A DNA stretch of 63,551 nucleotides from an uncultured Lachnospiraceae bacterium (GCA_946615865.1 CAMOIJ010000010.1:1-63551), one strand, 5' to 3'. Shown: positions 17,801 to 25,692, counted from the stretch's first letter. Numbers and translations: made by a program. Notes: generated by a model from the sequence alone, not told the origin.

Positions 17801-20287
17801 CTTCCCGATAATACAACCGAAACACCGGATTATCCGATCGGCAGCGGACTCACAAATGTGAGCGATTTCTTCGGGGAAGACCAGGTGAAAACTCTGTATG
17901 CGGTCTGGAAGGCCAAAGCAGAGCGCGGTGAGACTTTCGTCTATAAGACGGTTCCTGAACCGGGCGATCAGAATAAAGAATTTACTTTTACTGTGTCGAT
18001 CAGCGGACAATATAAACGGGACAGCAATAATTATACGTATGATTTATCCGGTAATACGTCCGGTAACATAATGACGCATTACTTCACTCTGAAGCACGGA
18101 CAGTTCCTCAAGGTAACGACTTCTAAAGATGTCGGAACTGCAGGAGAGTATGGAAGACCCTGGATCCAGGCGGTCGTAGAAAAATACGACAGTGAAGAGG
18201 CGCAGACGGCCTCTGAAACGGTGACGCTCAGGTGGCAGCCGAGTTCTAACATCTACGGAACTGTAACTTTTGACAATTACGCGTTTATAAATGTCACAGA
18301 GAACGACTATAGTGCGGACTATTATGATACGGCGCTTGAAAAAGCAGCTGAAACGCAGACGGATATTCTGACACTCACGCAGGATGAACGAAAGGTCAGC
18401 TGGACCAATACGGATGCCGGCGGAACCGTGTTCTACACGAACACAAGGCAGACGGCGGATGTGGCGGTTAAGAAGAATCTCGTCAGTAATTCGGCTGTCG
18501 GTGCATTCACATATACGGCGAGTTACACGCTTGGCGAAGAAACGAAAGATCTTGGTACCTTTACGGTTAACAGTACATCTGAGACGGGCTATGTTTTGAC
18601 AGAGATTCCCGTGGGAGCATCGTTGACCATAACAGAGACCGAAGATAACAGTTATTTGGTAGGCACTGCGTTTGCTAACGGATCAACTGACACGAATGCA
18701 GCAGACAATGTAGTCGCGTTCAGCGTGCCGAACGGCGGAGAGACGGTAACTTATACCAACACCTTGAAATCCTATCCTGTGAAGATCGTCAAGGTCGATC
18801 AGAACGGAGATATCGGAGTAGAGGCGAGGTTTGACCTGTCGCAGGACGGCTCCGGCATCATCAGCGGGAAGTACACAACGCCGACGGACAATGTGATCTA
18901 TAACAGTAATCTGTACGTCGGAACGTATACGCTGACTGAGACATGGACACAGCCCGGATATCTTGGGCTGAGCGCACCTGTCACACTGACTTTGAGCGGT
19001 GATGGAACACTTAGCTTGGATAACAGCGGTGCGACTGTCACCGGAAACGCCAATGATGGATTTACAGTCACTGTTGTGAACCACGCAACTAAGAATGTCA
19101 CAGTGAAAAAGGTTCTGAGTGATCCGCTCGCATCGCAGAGGACATTTAGTTTCACGGCTTCTTATGAAGTAAATGGCGTGCAGGAGTCCTTCCCCGCATT
19201 TTCAATTACCAGCACGGCTGCTACGGCCGGAAGCTATATTTTGACAGTGCCTGCAGGTGCGAACCTGACAGTATCGGAGGACACATCTACAAGTGCGGCA
19301 ACCTATGACACGACAGTAACAATTGGTGAAGGTGCTGCGGCAGAGGAAAGCACATGTACGCTCAGTAATGTGCAGGAAGATACGCAGATCACTTTCACAA
19401 ATACACGCAAAACAAGCGAGATCACAGTTGTAAAGGAAATGTCAGACACGACAAGTACTGAATCCTTCCCCTTTACAGCGACACTGAAGAATGGTGCGAT
19501 CCCACTGAACGGCTATCTTGTGTTTACAACGCAGGAGAGCGGAAGCACAGTAGAGCACAGAACAACTGCTGACGGACAGGTCACATTTGATCTGTCACAC
19601 GGAACCTCACAGAAGCTTACAGTTCCGGTCGGTACAGTGCTTGTGATCAGTGAGGCATCCGAGGAATATATTGCTACAATAACTTCCGAAAATGAAACGC
19701 CGGACGGCGATTCAGCGGATAACAGCTTCACCTTTACGGTAAGTGGCAGCGATACGATCACATTCCTGAACAAGCCCCAGGGTGTTCCGGTCATTCTCAA
19801 GAAAGTCGGATATGACAACACTGACGGATCGACCTGGAACCTTGAGGGAGCAACATTTAAGATCTACAGCGATCAGGATGGAACAATTCCCGTTGTACTT
19901 GACGGGGAGAGCGAATTCACATCGGATGGGAACGGAATACTCTACGAGGGAAAGATTCCTGCCGGAACATATTACCTTAAGGAAACCGTCGTTCCGGATG
20001 GCTATTACGGCGGCACAGGAATGTATATTCTAAGTGTTTCTCCGGAAGGTGTGACTCTGAACAGTACAAGTACTATTGGATCGCCAGATCTTAGCGCATG
20101 GATAACGAGTTCGACTGAACCGACCACAAATGTAACCACTTACACTGTGGCGATCAGAAACACTATCGGTTATGCCCTTCCCAGCTCCGGAGGTCCCGGA
20201 ACCCGGATGCTTACGGTGATCGGTTCCGCTCTCGTGATCGGCGCAGTGGTGCTTCTGGTTTCCAAGAAAAGAATGTCTGATCGCTGA
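11807..20287 (+). CDS. Giant LPxTG-type surface protein with InlB-type and Cna-B-type repeats
   Basis: A 2826-residue secreted, wall-anchored protein, probably an adhesin or matrix-binding stalk. ATG at 11807 has AAAGGA upstream; an upstream TTG is less likely. Residues 16-47 hold the export segment RRLRRFYRVVSVLACIVV, typical of large clostridial surface proteins. An acidic linker follows (75-130) with SEEGxNEPA twice. Two related beta domains (about 148 and 330) come next. A long middle part to about 2020 has repeated InlB/Flg_new-like units (FGGWYEDATC, FEGWFTEE, FLGWYKDD). From about 2040 there are Cna-B/SpaA-type domains (DVAVKKNLVSN, NVTVKKVLSDP, EITVVKEMSDT, VPVILKKVGYD). The C-terminus has LPSSG at 2791-2795, a membrane span and SKKRMSDR. 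A Tyr/Ser/Thr/Asn-rich, AT-richer stretch around 14700-15600 differs from its flanks. Confidence 0.9.
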   Translation: MEFLRRLIAKIMNEHRRLRRFYRVVSVLACIVVFVTTYAMILPAITLESGTARSMPGISWLASDTDLYTTGVPSAEVANEEEPEPESTEAETTEEANPDDSAAQEELSASEEGKNEPAESEEGENEPAATMATTAQVALVEEPELITEDTVLTASGSDYTVYVTVTAKSLLPQDTKLEVREITEESDPDEYRKYYEKAQEELRNQYDDKTNLSFARFYDISFTSGGVKIEPADTVTVRIEYDSAVKMDANASVDTIHFDEKKAEQPELIESEMKMEDGQKVRTKSSDEAGEHNVAKESAADGNAVHVSEVEFESGSFSVYGIVGTTIEEVVLASDGNNYEISATYGSDTGIPVDARLEIEEITEDSEGYADYVARTESALGMEEGAASYIRMFDIKIVDPDDSSVRYQPADGTTVDMKIELADAKSEGLSVVHFADDSDEGDIVDNTTESGENGPVVAFAADGFSVYVVADHEDGEIITPRVTFHFIGEDYTEDVSSSGYTYSAAPYEFVNKNGEYQTTQILKNGEGLEMIANPRNKEDSVFYGWYVVNSDSAPDDAPIVYTWTENPAQVLFETPVEISFDGTTVNWTLGEASGSGTVDEDGCTHVYLAPIYEDYYFVNFHLGPIDDPGLAGSLMTRKMIVLGSDGEAEIRIGNVQAPSPDAVHKIFTGWQTAKPGEDGLMPDVSYITLDLEGNEINHPDGKTGYYITATEKKDIDLYPVFAEARWVYFHTGKSGNNATYVGAKYLLTSDDIVEDEENPYYFDSLPVSQRNGYSFEGWFTEEDSEENGTGDMIADPEGNLVNSYVKYDTDGTTKLYEIVDGKLYFYKAMEDLHLYAKWVEVPDTSYSVIIWKQKVTDDVDAYSQEEYDAWVALKKAENPSITEAELRAAAEAAGITVKDYDFEAYDTVDGYSGKTLDELDLSTYQNNSYEGFHYGTTTMSTETVKGDGTTVVNVYYDRNVHTLRFYDSGRGYTYTATTSDTGTQYGFVDGEPVLLTRKSTDEKTVWYFQYVYTANNRGDYRIYSDTNTYVSRWNASGQRYSRSNGNSTNNVYTGTRYTRSGTSYTNYSYTQTESESGDQFGIDGNGAYVELAKETIGTYIWTYEDSNGVTREYTGTRYTRSNNQSTGTNVLVYAISALYGQNIGNIFPIVGTNGTTYDSGERWDPQDSDIYDEVLVFLDAMPDEDIKFNVNTSSNGLKTLTYYVEVLPGDTVEQVRNGVSYKTYHVTNARYGYFTESEDFFDITGYTKKESNPVFVNGEARNTNTIDLYYTRNSYTLTFDSNYPLDKVIYFDGEQWDQTYDSTIVENEEHTLLYETPLSSYSSTGDDYWEPKTPDHYTFGGWYEDATCTVPFNFNSTMPSANKVIYAKWVPVSYRVHINPNGAEIDHIDHAGDPTFRPGTTHHEDKATYINADYGTTIAEYTLTRDYVPISDAVAATMDEDDVYYYIYTKYYEDTGRGLPADLRNALYVTEDELDDYYDYYVALINVKKAEDPERYGEVTILGPAAWRNAYVSTQKYRQKYPNETYVFLGWYKDDETMPYNFSDPVDESFTLTAHWRLDGGYTVMYMPEYTMPDGTLINGNIDTWQDPGAGATYADQATTTIQQQPTDLTANGTAVDDDSYIFRGWQVVTVGGTVDDPTYTPLEEGVYYQEGDEFVIEAKYANESGLIYLQAVYEAKESSYRRPEIANLTLDANTGYITTDGETELDTDQNLDQLGDVGTVALDAGADEIIFGDIQSNIAVHVEDYAVNPNYFKHPNGYFLLGFDDEPDEKDYVATYAADSIISVQRTDEETIYAVWEPMVYINFVNDTGIGDVIFNLSSTEDTALYVVNAAEGTYERVPIRDLTNIKVPKGETLRLAIPRGAEEGITISGTNTLGAGQVLVWNSKVTIDDNTYDTADGSTTSYTHTVDGDTHNHSLAKGQSENNEAFSFDETLIVNEQGLTVTFTSLQHDRTLVLHDNYRDNTQEIYFANPLTTGGYDLPTPSTRLGYEFIGWDTEQLPDNTTETPDYPIGSGLTNVSDFFGEDQVKTLYAVWKAKAERGETFVYKTVPEPGDQNKEFTFTVSISGQYKRDSNNYTYDLSGNTSGNIMTHYFTLKHGQFLKVTTSKDVGTAGEYGRPWIQAVVEKYDSEEAQTASETVTLRWQPSSNIYGTVTFDNYAFINVTENDYSADYYDTALEKAAETQTDILTLTQDERKVSWTNTDAGGTVFYTNTRQTADVAVKKNLVSNSAVGAFTYTASYTLGEETKDLGTFTVNSTSETGYVLTEIPVGASLTITETEDNSYLVGTAFANGSTDTNAADNVVAFSVPNGGETVTYTNTLKSYPVKIVKVDQNGDIGVEARFDLSQDGSGIISGKYTTPTDNVIYNSNLYVGTYTLTETWTQPGYLGLSAPVTLTLSGDGTLSLDNSGATVTGNANDGFTVTVVNHATKNVTVKKVLSDPLASQRTFSFTASYEVNGVQESFPAFSITSTAATAGSYILTVPAGANLTVSEDTSTSAATYDTTVTIGEGAAAEESTCTLSNVQEDTQITFTNTRKTSEITVVKEMSDTTSTESFPFTATLKNGAIPLNGYLVFTTQESGSTVEHRTTADGQVTFDLSHGTSQKLTVPVGTVLVISEASEEYIATITSENETPDGDSADNSFTFTVSGSDTITFLNKPQGVPVILKKVGYDNTDGSTWNLEGATFKIYSDQDGTIPVVLDGESEFTSDGNGILYEGKIPAGTYYLKETVVPDGYYGGTGMYILSVSPEGVTLNSTSTIGSPDLSAWITSSTEPTTNVTTYTVAIRNTIGYALPSSGGPGTRMLTVIGSALVIGAVVLLVSKKRMSDR

Positions 20288-20295
20288 TCGGAATC

Positions 20296-20520
20296 ATGAG
20301 AGAACCTGATAGCACTAGGTCAAAAAATACAAATGCGTCCGCCTTGGCCGTGGGTGCCAAGGCGGGCAGTGCTCGAAAGAGCAGAGGAATCTCGGATCGC
20401 CTGATCACTGGGATTCTTGTGGCGGCTATGGTCCTTGGCATCGCTCTTTTGGCATATCCTTCGTTCTCGGATTACTGGAACTCCTTCCATCAGTCGAGAG
20501 CAGTGCTGACGTACGCATAA
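20296..20520 (+). CDS. N-terminal fragment of a class C sortase (ends at an in-frame TAA)
   Basis: A 74-codon reading frame starting 8 bases after the giant gene. It has a basic N-terminus, one membrane span (ITGILVAAMVLGIALLAYP) and SFSDYWNSFHQSRAVLTYA, which is the usual N-terminal anchor and neck of class C sortases. It stops at TAA (20518-20520). The next sortase segment continues in the same reading frame right after it (H V S D, then MNTEEYDKILEEARAYNK). A single base change from a CAA, GAA or AAA codon explains the break. I read it as the first part of one interrupted gene, unless the stop is read through. Confidence 0.75.
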   Translation: MREPDSTRSKNTNASALAVGAKAGSARKSRGISDRLITGILVAAMVLGIALLAYPSFSDYWNSFHQSRAVLTYA

Positions 20521-20532
20521 CATGTCTCGGAC

Positions 20533-21942
20533 ATGAACACGGAAGAATATGACAAAATATTGGAAGAGGCGAGGGCTTATAATAAAAGCCTGGCCGAAAT
20601 CGGCCTGAACTGGCACATGACGGACGAAGACAGGGCTGTGTACAACAGGACCCTCAACATAGATGCCTCCGGGGGCATGGGCTACATCAAGATCCCAAAG
20701 ATCGATGTGACGCTCCCTATATACCACAGCACGGATGAAAATGTCCTGCAGACCTCGATTGGTCACATGGAGGAATCCTCGCTGCCGGTGGGCGGCGAGA
20801 GCACGCACTGCCTGTTGTCGGGGCACAGAGGGCTCCCTTCCGCGAGGCTGTTTACAGACCTCGACAAGCTCCGTGAGGGCGACACCTTTACCATGACGAT
20901 CCTGAATGAGACGCTGACTTATGAAGTGGATCACATCTGGATCGTAGAGCCGTCGGATCTGTCTCATCTGGCGATCGAGAAGGGCAAAGATTACTGCACG
21001 CTGATCACGTGTACGCTTTACGGCATCAATACCCACAGGCTTCTGGTCAGAGGACACAGGACCAAAAACGCAGACGGAAACGCCATGATCGTCGCGGACG
21101 CGATTCAGATCCGTCCGGTGTTCATTGCGCCCTTCCTGGCGATTCCTATTTTGGCGCTGCTTCTCGTGTATCTGCTGATCAGCACGAGCGCGAATCGTCG
21201 CAGGAAACGGGACCTCAAGGCGGAATACCTGAGCGAGCATCGGCTCAAAGAGGTGGCGCTGGCGTTCTGCCTGCTGCTGATTCTGCCTTTTCTTGCGCCG
21301 ATGACAGCCTCTGCGGCGGAAGATGCTGAGTTTCCGGATCCGGACAGGACCGGTTCTGTTTCAGCAACCTTTACTTATTACGATGAAAAGTCCGGAAAGA
21401 CATATCCGGTGACGGGCGGCAGTTCCGTCGGGCTCTATAAGGTGGCGAACGTAGTTGTCGACGACGGCTTTAAATTTGTGGTTGACGAGCGATTTGCGGC
21501 AGTCGGAGAGATTCCGGCTACGGACGAGGAGCTCGACAAAGCAAACGCGGAGCTTGCCGAAAAAATGGCGGCGATCGCTTCCGGCTATGAGTTTGATGAG
21601 GCGCCGCAGAAAATGGATTCGGAAGGCAGAGTGAGTTTTGGCGGACTTTCGATCGGTCTCTATCTTGTGATGCAGGCGGAGAAAGGGACGGGCGATAAGG
21701 AATTTACGATCACTCCTTTCCTGGTATCGATCCCTTATCGAAATGCAGACGGATCCCTCCTCTACGATGTGGACGCCTCTGCGAAGCCGACCACGGTTAC
21801 CAAGCATGATACTACACCTCCGCCGCCGCCTCCGCCGAAGCGCATTCCGCAGACGGGGCAGCTGTGGTGGCCCGTGATGGTATTGGGAATCGCCGGCGCG
21901 CTGTTCGTGCTGGCGGGTGTGGCCGCCAAAGTAAGAAAGTAG
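20533..21942 (+). CDS. Class C sortase fused to a pilin-like protein with IPQTG signal (main part of an interrupted gene)
   Basis: Numbering is from the first in-frame ATG after the TAA. Residues 1-185 are a sortase catalytic domain: His98 in LLSGHRGLP, Cys160 in TLITC and Arg173 in HRLLVRGHR. A membrane span (about 197-216) and basic loop follow. With no stop between, there is then a second hydrophobic, signal-like segment ending MTASAAED (240-265), a pilin-like beta domain (SVGLYKVANV, GLSIGLYLVMQAEKG), a poly-Pro stretch and the sorting signal IPQTG (438-442) with a membrane span and KVRK. So one chain carries both the enzyme and a potential substrate. The ATG lacks a ribosome binding site, which supports a broken or read-through gene rather than an independent start. 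Confidence 0.85.
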   Translation: MNTEEYDKILEEARAYNKSLAEIGLNWHMTDEDRAVYNRTLNIDASGGMGYIKIPKIDVTLPIYHSTDENVLQTSIGHMEESSLPVGGESTHCLLSGHRGLPSARLFTDLDKLREGDTFTMTILNETLTYEVDHIWIVEPSDLSHLAIEKGKDYCTLITCTLYGINTHRLLVRGHRTKNADGNAMIVADAIQIRPVFIAPFLAIPILALLLVYLLISTSANRRRKRDLKAEYLSEHRLKEVALAFCLLLILPFLAPMTASAAEDAEFPDPDRTGSVSATFTYYDEKSGKTYPVTGGSSVGLYKVANVVVDDGFKFVVDERFAAVGEIPATDEELDKANAELAEKMAAIASGYEFDEAPQKMDSEGRVSFGGLSIGLYLVMQAEKGTGDKEFTITPFLVSIPYRNADGSLLYDVDASAKPTTVTKHDTTPPPPPPPKRIPQTGQLWWPVMVLGIAGALFVLAGVAAKVRK

Positions 21943-21978
21943 GCAGCATTATAGTTAAATCACAAAACGTTAATCAGG

Positions 21979-22010
21979 GAAGACAGGGCGAATGCCCTGT
22001 CTTCTTTTTG
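21979..22010 (+). terminator. Intrinsic terminator after the sortase-pilin gene
   Basis: Perfect 11-bp stem GAAGACAGGGC / GCCCTGTCTTC with loop GAAT, followed by TTTTTGGTTTTT. It separates the adhesin-sortase unit from the second pilin gene. Confidence 0.9.
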
Positions 22011-22061
22011 GTTTTTGTGCAGTCGTAACTGCTCGGAAGCCCCTTGCAAACTTGTAAAGAA

Positions 22062-22101
22062 TCTCCTGAAATGCTATTGTTATAAAAGATGTTTCAGGAG
22101 A
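22062..22101 (+). promoter_or_regulatory. Inverted repeat that covers the ribosome binding site of the second pilin
   Basis: TCTCCTGAAA (22062-22071) is perfectly complementary to TTTCAGGAGA (22092-22101). The right arm contains the AGGAG ribosome binding site of the pilin starting at 22108. If transcribed, the hairpin would hide that site. A TGTTATAAA extended -10-like element (22078-22086) lies in the loop, so the dyad could instead be a protein operator over the promoter. Confidence 0.6.
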
Positions 22102-22107
22102 AAAACG

Positions 22108-22788
22108 ATGAATCCAATGCAGCAATTCTCTAATACAATAAAGATTTTGCTCTGCGCACTGTTGCTCTGCGCTTTTTTGGCCGGTACTTTATTGACCGGC
22201 GGAGCGACCGCAAAGGCGGCCGAGCCGACTGCCAATGAGCAGACCATCCCGGATCTTTCGCAGACCGGTTCGTTGACGGTCGCTTTCACAAATGAGGCCG
22301 GCGAGCCCGACAAATTCGGCAACAAAGTGGGGCTCTACAAGGTGGCGAACCTGCAAGTCAAGGACGGATTCAGCCTCGTCTACGACGAGCTGTTTGAGTC
22401 GGTCGGGGAGCCGCCGCGCAGGGATGCCCAGCTGGGCGCGGACCTCGCGCAGAAGCTGAACGAGACCGCGGAGATCAAGGGGATTTCCCTGGATGCGCCC
22501 TCCGAAGAGATCTGGTCGGACGGGACTGTCACATTTAAGGGCGTGGACGCCGGGCTCTACCTGGTGGTGCAGACCTACAGGGTCTCGGACAGCGAAAAGG
22601 CCGTGATCGAGCCTTTTCTGGCGATGATTCCGGAGAGACGGGCGGACGGAACACTGAACTACGATGTCAAAATATCGTCGGCCGGTGCCTCTGACCGCAA
22701 AGCCGGTTCTGAGAGCCAGAATAAGATGCTGTCAGAGATTACGCCTGACTCGAAGCTACCTAATACGGGCGGATTCTTTTGGGAGTGA
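22108..22788 (+). CDS. Pilin-like secreted protein ending at LPNTG without membrane anchor
   Basis: A 226-residue protein starting at the ATG preceded by TCAGGAGAAAAACG; an upstream in-frame start at 22015 would add a Cys-rich stretch that spans the regulatory dyad. It has a signal peptide (about 10-36, ending ATAKAAE) and a domain clearly paralogous to the pilin part of the preceding fusion: TGSLTVAFTNEAG, KVGLYKVANLQVKDGF, VDAGLYLVVQTY, EPFLAMIP and DGTLNYDVK. The C-terminus is SKLPNTGGFFWE and then a stop. The hydrophobic span and basic tail of a sorting signal are missing, so it may be secreted rather than wall-linked, or be a 3'-truncated gene. Confidence 0.8.
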   Translation: MNPMQQFSNTIKILLCALLLCAFLAGTLLTGGATAKAAEPTANEQTIPDLSQTGSLTVAFTNEAGEPDKFGNKVGLYKVANLQVKDGFSLVYDELFESVGEPPRRDAQLGADLAQKLNETAEIKGISLDAPSEEIWSDGTVTFKGVDAGLYLVVQTYRVSDSEKAVIEPFLAMIPERRADGTLNYDVKISSAGASDRKAGSESQNKMLSEITPDSKLPNTGGFFWE

Positions 22789-22830
22789 AATCTGTTTGGA
22801 CGGGGGCTTTTTTGGCTGAGGAGTGGGACT

Positions 22831-23397
22831 ATGAAAGCGTTTGATTATGATAACACACTGTATCGCGGGGAGAGCTCGCTGGATTTCTCGCTCTACATGA
22901 TCCGGACCAACAAGAAGATCCTGCTGTATCTGACGGTAATCCTGACAAATACGGTCAAGTACAAGCTGTGCCTTGTGGACCGGGAGGAGCTGGGCGATAC
23001 GATCAACAAATACATGAAGATCCTCATCCGGGACAAAAGAGAGCTCCTGTCGCTGGTGGGGAAATTCTGGAAGATGCACGCCGACCGCCTGAATGCGGAC
23101 ATGTTGCGGCGCGTCGGGCCGGACGACCTGATCATTACAGCCGGGCCGAGCTTTCTGCTGGACGGGATCCGGGACCGCCTTGGCACGCAAAATATCATTG
23201 CTTCAGAGGTTGACCTTGACAAGAGGGAGATTACGCATTTTAATTTTAAAGACAATAAAGTGAAAAAGTTCAGAGAACTGTACGGCGATGCAAAGATTGA
23301 CAGTTTTTATACGGATTCTTACAATGACCGGGCCGTGATGGATATTTCGGAGAAAGCTTTTCTGGTTAAAAACGGAAAAATAAGACGGATCAAATAG
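22831..23397 (+). CDS. HAD superfamily hydrolase (HAD-IB type)
   Basis: A 188-residue soluble phosphatase-like protein. It has the DxDxT nucleophile motif FDYDNT at residues 4-9, a helical cap, LIITAGPSFLL with the motif II Thr, and a motif III/IV region FYTDSYNDRAVMD. HAD-IB members include phosphoserine phosphatase-like and PGP phosphatase-like enzymes; the substrate is not deducible here. GAGGAG precedes the ATG. It begins 42 bases after the truncated pilin gene, and the join between the two may be the edge of a deletion. Confidence 0.85.
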   Translation: MKAFDYDNTLYRGESSLDFSLYMIRTNKKILLYLTVILTNTVKYKLCLVDREELGDTINKYMKILIRDKRELLSLVGKFWKMHADRLNADMLRRVGPDDLIITAGPSFLLDGIRDRLGTQNIIASEVDLDKREITHFNFKDNKVKKFRELYGDAKIDSFYTDSYNDRAVMDISEKAFLVKNGKIRRIK

Positions 23398-23452
23398 TAT
23401 CGGAACGGCTAAGGGAACAGGAAATACAATAGTGTATAAAGGAGACAAAATC

Positions 23453-23713
23453 ATGACAGAGAAAGAATTACTCAAGCTCAAGAAGTCGGAACTGCTGGAG
23501 ATCATGCTTGCGCAGAGCAAGGAAATCGACTCCCTGCGTGAACAGCTCGCAAAGGCAAAGGCAAAGCTGAAAGATAAAAAGATTGCCATTGACGAGTCCG
23601 GCTCCATTGCGGAAGCCTCGCTGAGGCTCACGAAGGTCTTCGAAGAGGCTCAGAAAGCCGCGGATCTCTACGTCGAAAACATAAAGAGAAGAGCAAATCA
23701 GGAGCAGGACTAA
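23453..23713 (+). CDS. Small coiled-coil protein of unknown function
   Basis: An 86-residue, Lys/Glu-rich helical protein: MTEKELLKLKKSELLEIM, then LREQLAKAKAKLKDKK, which is heptad-like. A second helical part follows (IAEASLRLTKVFEEAQKAA) and the tail is basic-acidic. AAAGGAG lies ten bases upstream of the ATG; a longer start at 23432 is less likely because it includes the ribosome site. Similar small proteins occur in Clostridia, but I cannot name a function. It is followed by a terminator. Confidence 0.75.
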   Translation: MTEKELLKLKKSELLEIMLAQSKEIDSLREQLAKAKAKLKDKKIAIDESGSIAEASLRLTKVFEEAQKAADLYVENIKRRANQEQD

Positions 23714-23774
23714 TACATACAAACGAGTGAACTACCCACCGCCACTCGCCGCCACCCATGGTAAAAACTGACGA

Positions 23775-23801
23775 AAAAATCCCCATAAAAAGGGGATTTT
23801 T
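23775..23801 (+). terminator. Intrinsic terminator upstream of pckA
   Basis: AAAAATCCCC pairs with GGGGATTTTT around a seven-base loop. The symmetry (A run before, T run after) would make it work in both directions. Confidence 0.75.
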
Positions 23802-23825
23802 CACATTCTAGCCAAATATTTCAAT

Positions 23826-23853
23826 TTGATTGAATTTTAACAAATTTTATGCT
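23826..23853 (+). promoter_or_regulatory. Candidate promoter of pckA
   Basis: TTGATT (23826-23831) and TATGCT (23848-23853) are separated by 16 bases, in an AT-rich stretch 63 bases before the pckA start. Confidence 0.45.
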
Positions 23854-23916
23854 AACGTCATTATGAATGATGTGAAAAACACAATCCAAATACCATCGTA
23901 AGAAAGAGGTAGAATT

Positions 23917-25530
23917 ATGGCAAAAGTAGATTTAACAAAGTACGGTATCACCGGAACAACTGAGATCGTCTATAATCCCAGTTATGAAGAGCTGTTCGAA
24001 GCTGAGATGGATCCCAGCCTCGAGGGCTATGAGAAGGGCCAGCTGACCGAGCTCGACGCAGTTAACGTTATGACCGGTATTTTCACCGGCCGTTCTCCTA
24101 AAGACAAATATATCGTCATGGATGAGAACTCCAAGGACACCGTTTGGTGGACAACTCCCGAGTATCCCAATGACAACCACCCGCTCTCCGAGGAGAACTG
24201 GGCAATCCTCAAGGACATTGCCAGAAAAGAGCTCTCCAATAAGAAGCTCTATGTAGTGGATGCTTTCTGCGGCGCCAACAAGGACACCCGCATGGCAGTT
24301 CGTTTCATCGTTGAGGTTGCCTGGCAGGCACACTTCATCAAGAACATGTTCATCCAGCCTACCGCGGAAGAGCTCGAGACCTATGAGCCCGATTTCGTCG
24401 TTTACAACGCTTCCAAGGCGAAGGTTGAGAACTACAAAGAGATGGGCATGAACTCCGAGACAGCTGCTGCTTTCAACATCACAAGCCGCGAGCAGGTCAT
24501 CATCAACACATGGTACGGCGGCGAGATGAAGAAGGGTATCTTCTCCATGATGAACTACTACCTTCCTCTGAAGGGCATCGCTGCTATGCACTGCTCCGCA
24601 AACACAGATATGGAAGGCAAGAACACAGCTATCTTCTTCGGTCTGTCCGGCACAGGTAAGACCACTCTGTCCACAGATCCAAAGAGACTGCTGATCGGCG
24701 ATGACGAGCACGGCTGGGACGACGAAGGCGTATTCAACTTCGAGGGCGGCTGCTATGCAAAGGTCATCAACCTGGACAAGGAATCCGAGCCCGACATCTA
24801 CAACGCCATCAGAAGAAACGCTCTTCTTGAGAACGTTACCGTAGATAAGGACGGCAAGATCGATTTCGCTGACAAGAGCGTCACCGAGAACACTCGTGTT
24901 TCCTACCCGATCGAGCACATCGAGAACATCGTCAAGAAGGTCAGCCCCATCTCTGCAGGCCCTGCAGCGGATAACGTGATCTTCCTTTCCGCGGATGCTT
25001 TCGGCGTACTGCCTCCCGTCTCTATTTTGACACCTGAGCAGACCCAGTACTACTTCCTGAGCGGTTTCACAGCAAAGCTGGCAGGCACAGAGCGCGGCAT
25101 CACAGAGCCCACTCCTACCTTCTCCGCTTGCTTTGGCCAGGCGTTCCTGGAACTGCACCCCACCAAGTACGGCGAGGAACTGGTCAAGAAGATGAACAAG
25201 AGCGGCGCAAAGGCGTATCTTGTAAACACAGGCTGGAACGGAACCGGCAAGCGTATCTCCATCAAGGATACCCGCGGCATCATCGACGCGATCCTCAATG
25301 GCGACGTTCTCAAGGCTCCCACCAAGAAGATCCCTTACTTCAACTTCGAAGTTCCCACAGAGCTTCCGGGCGTTGATCCCGCAATCCTCGATCCTCGCGA
25401 CACCTATGCAGATGCCGCACAGTGGGAAGAGAAGGCCAAGGATCTGGCAGGCCGCTTCGTCAAGAACTTCAAGAAGTATGAGACTAACGAAGCAGGCAAG
25501 GCTCTTGTAGCTGCAGGCCCTCAGCTGTAA
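23917..25530 (+). CDS. pckA: Phosphoenolpyruvate carboxykinase (ATP)
   Basis: Interconverts oxaloacetate plus ATP and PEP, CO2 and ADP. In anaerobes it often runs toward oxaloacetate to feed succinate or propionate formation. The 537 residues are the expected length. Motifs: [14 protein letters not shown], the kinase loop [11 protein letters not shown] (about 245-255), [23 protein letters not shown] where the Asp residues bind metal, and the C-terminal [26 protein letters not shown] precedes the ATG. It stands alone between two terminators and uses the codon set of a highly expressed gene. Confidence 0.97.
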   Translation: MAKVDLTKYGITGTTEIVYNPSYEELFEAEMDPSLEGYEKGQLTELDAVNVMTGIFTGRSPKDKYIVMDENSKDTVWWTTPEYPNDNHPLSEENWAILKDIARKELSNKKLYVVDAFCGANKDTRMAVRFIVEVAWQAHFIKNMFIQPTAEELETYEPDFVVYNASKAKVENYKEMGMNSETAAAFNITSREQVIINTWYGGEMKKGIFSMMNYYLPLKGIAAMHCSANTDMEGKNTAIFFGLSGTGKTTLSTDPKRLLIGDDEHGWDDEGVFNFEGGCYAKVINLDKESEPDIYNAIRRNALLENVTVDKDGKIDFADKSVTENTRVSYPIEHIENIVKKVSPISAGPAADNVIFLSADAFGVLPPVSILTPEQTQYYFLSGFTAKLAGTERGITEPTPTFSACFGQAFLELHPTKYGEELVKKMNKSGAKAYLVNTGWNGTGKRISIKDTRGIIDAILNGDVLKAPTKKIPYFNFEVPTELPGVDPAILDPRDTYADAAQWEEKAKDLAGRFVKNFKKYETNEAGKALVAAGPQL

Positions 25531-25593
25531 TTCGCAGCAAGACCTGCCAAAACAGCGCGGTGGATCGGCTGCAATCGCAGTAAAATGACAACT

Positions 25594-25640
25594 AAGGCAG
25601 TGAAGAAATGATTTTTCGTTTCTTCACTGCCTTTCTTTTT
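25594..25640 (+). terminator. Intrinsic terminator of pckA
   Basis: Perfect 15-bp stem AAGGCAGTGAAGAAA / TTTCTTCACTGCCTT around ten bases, followed by TCTTTTTGCTCTTTTTT. Confidence 0.92.
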
Positions 25641-25692
25641 GCTCTTTTTTATTGATGAATATTATAATACAATCATTTTGAGGAAGTATGTT

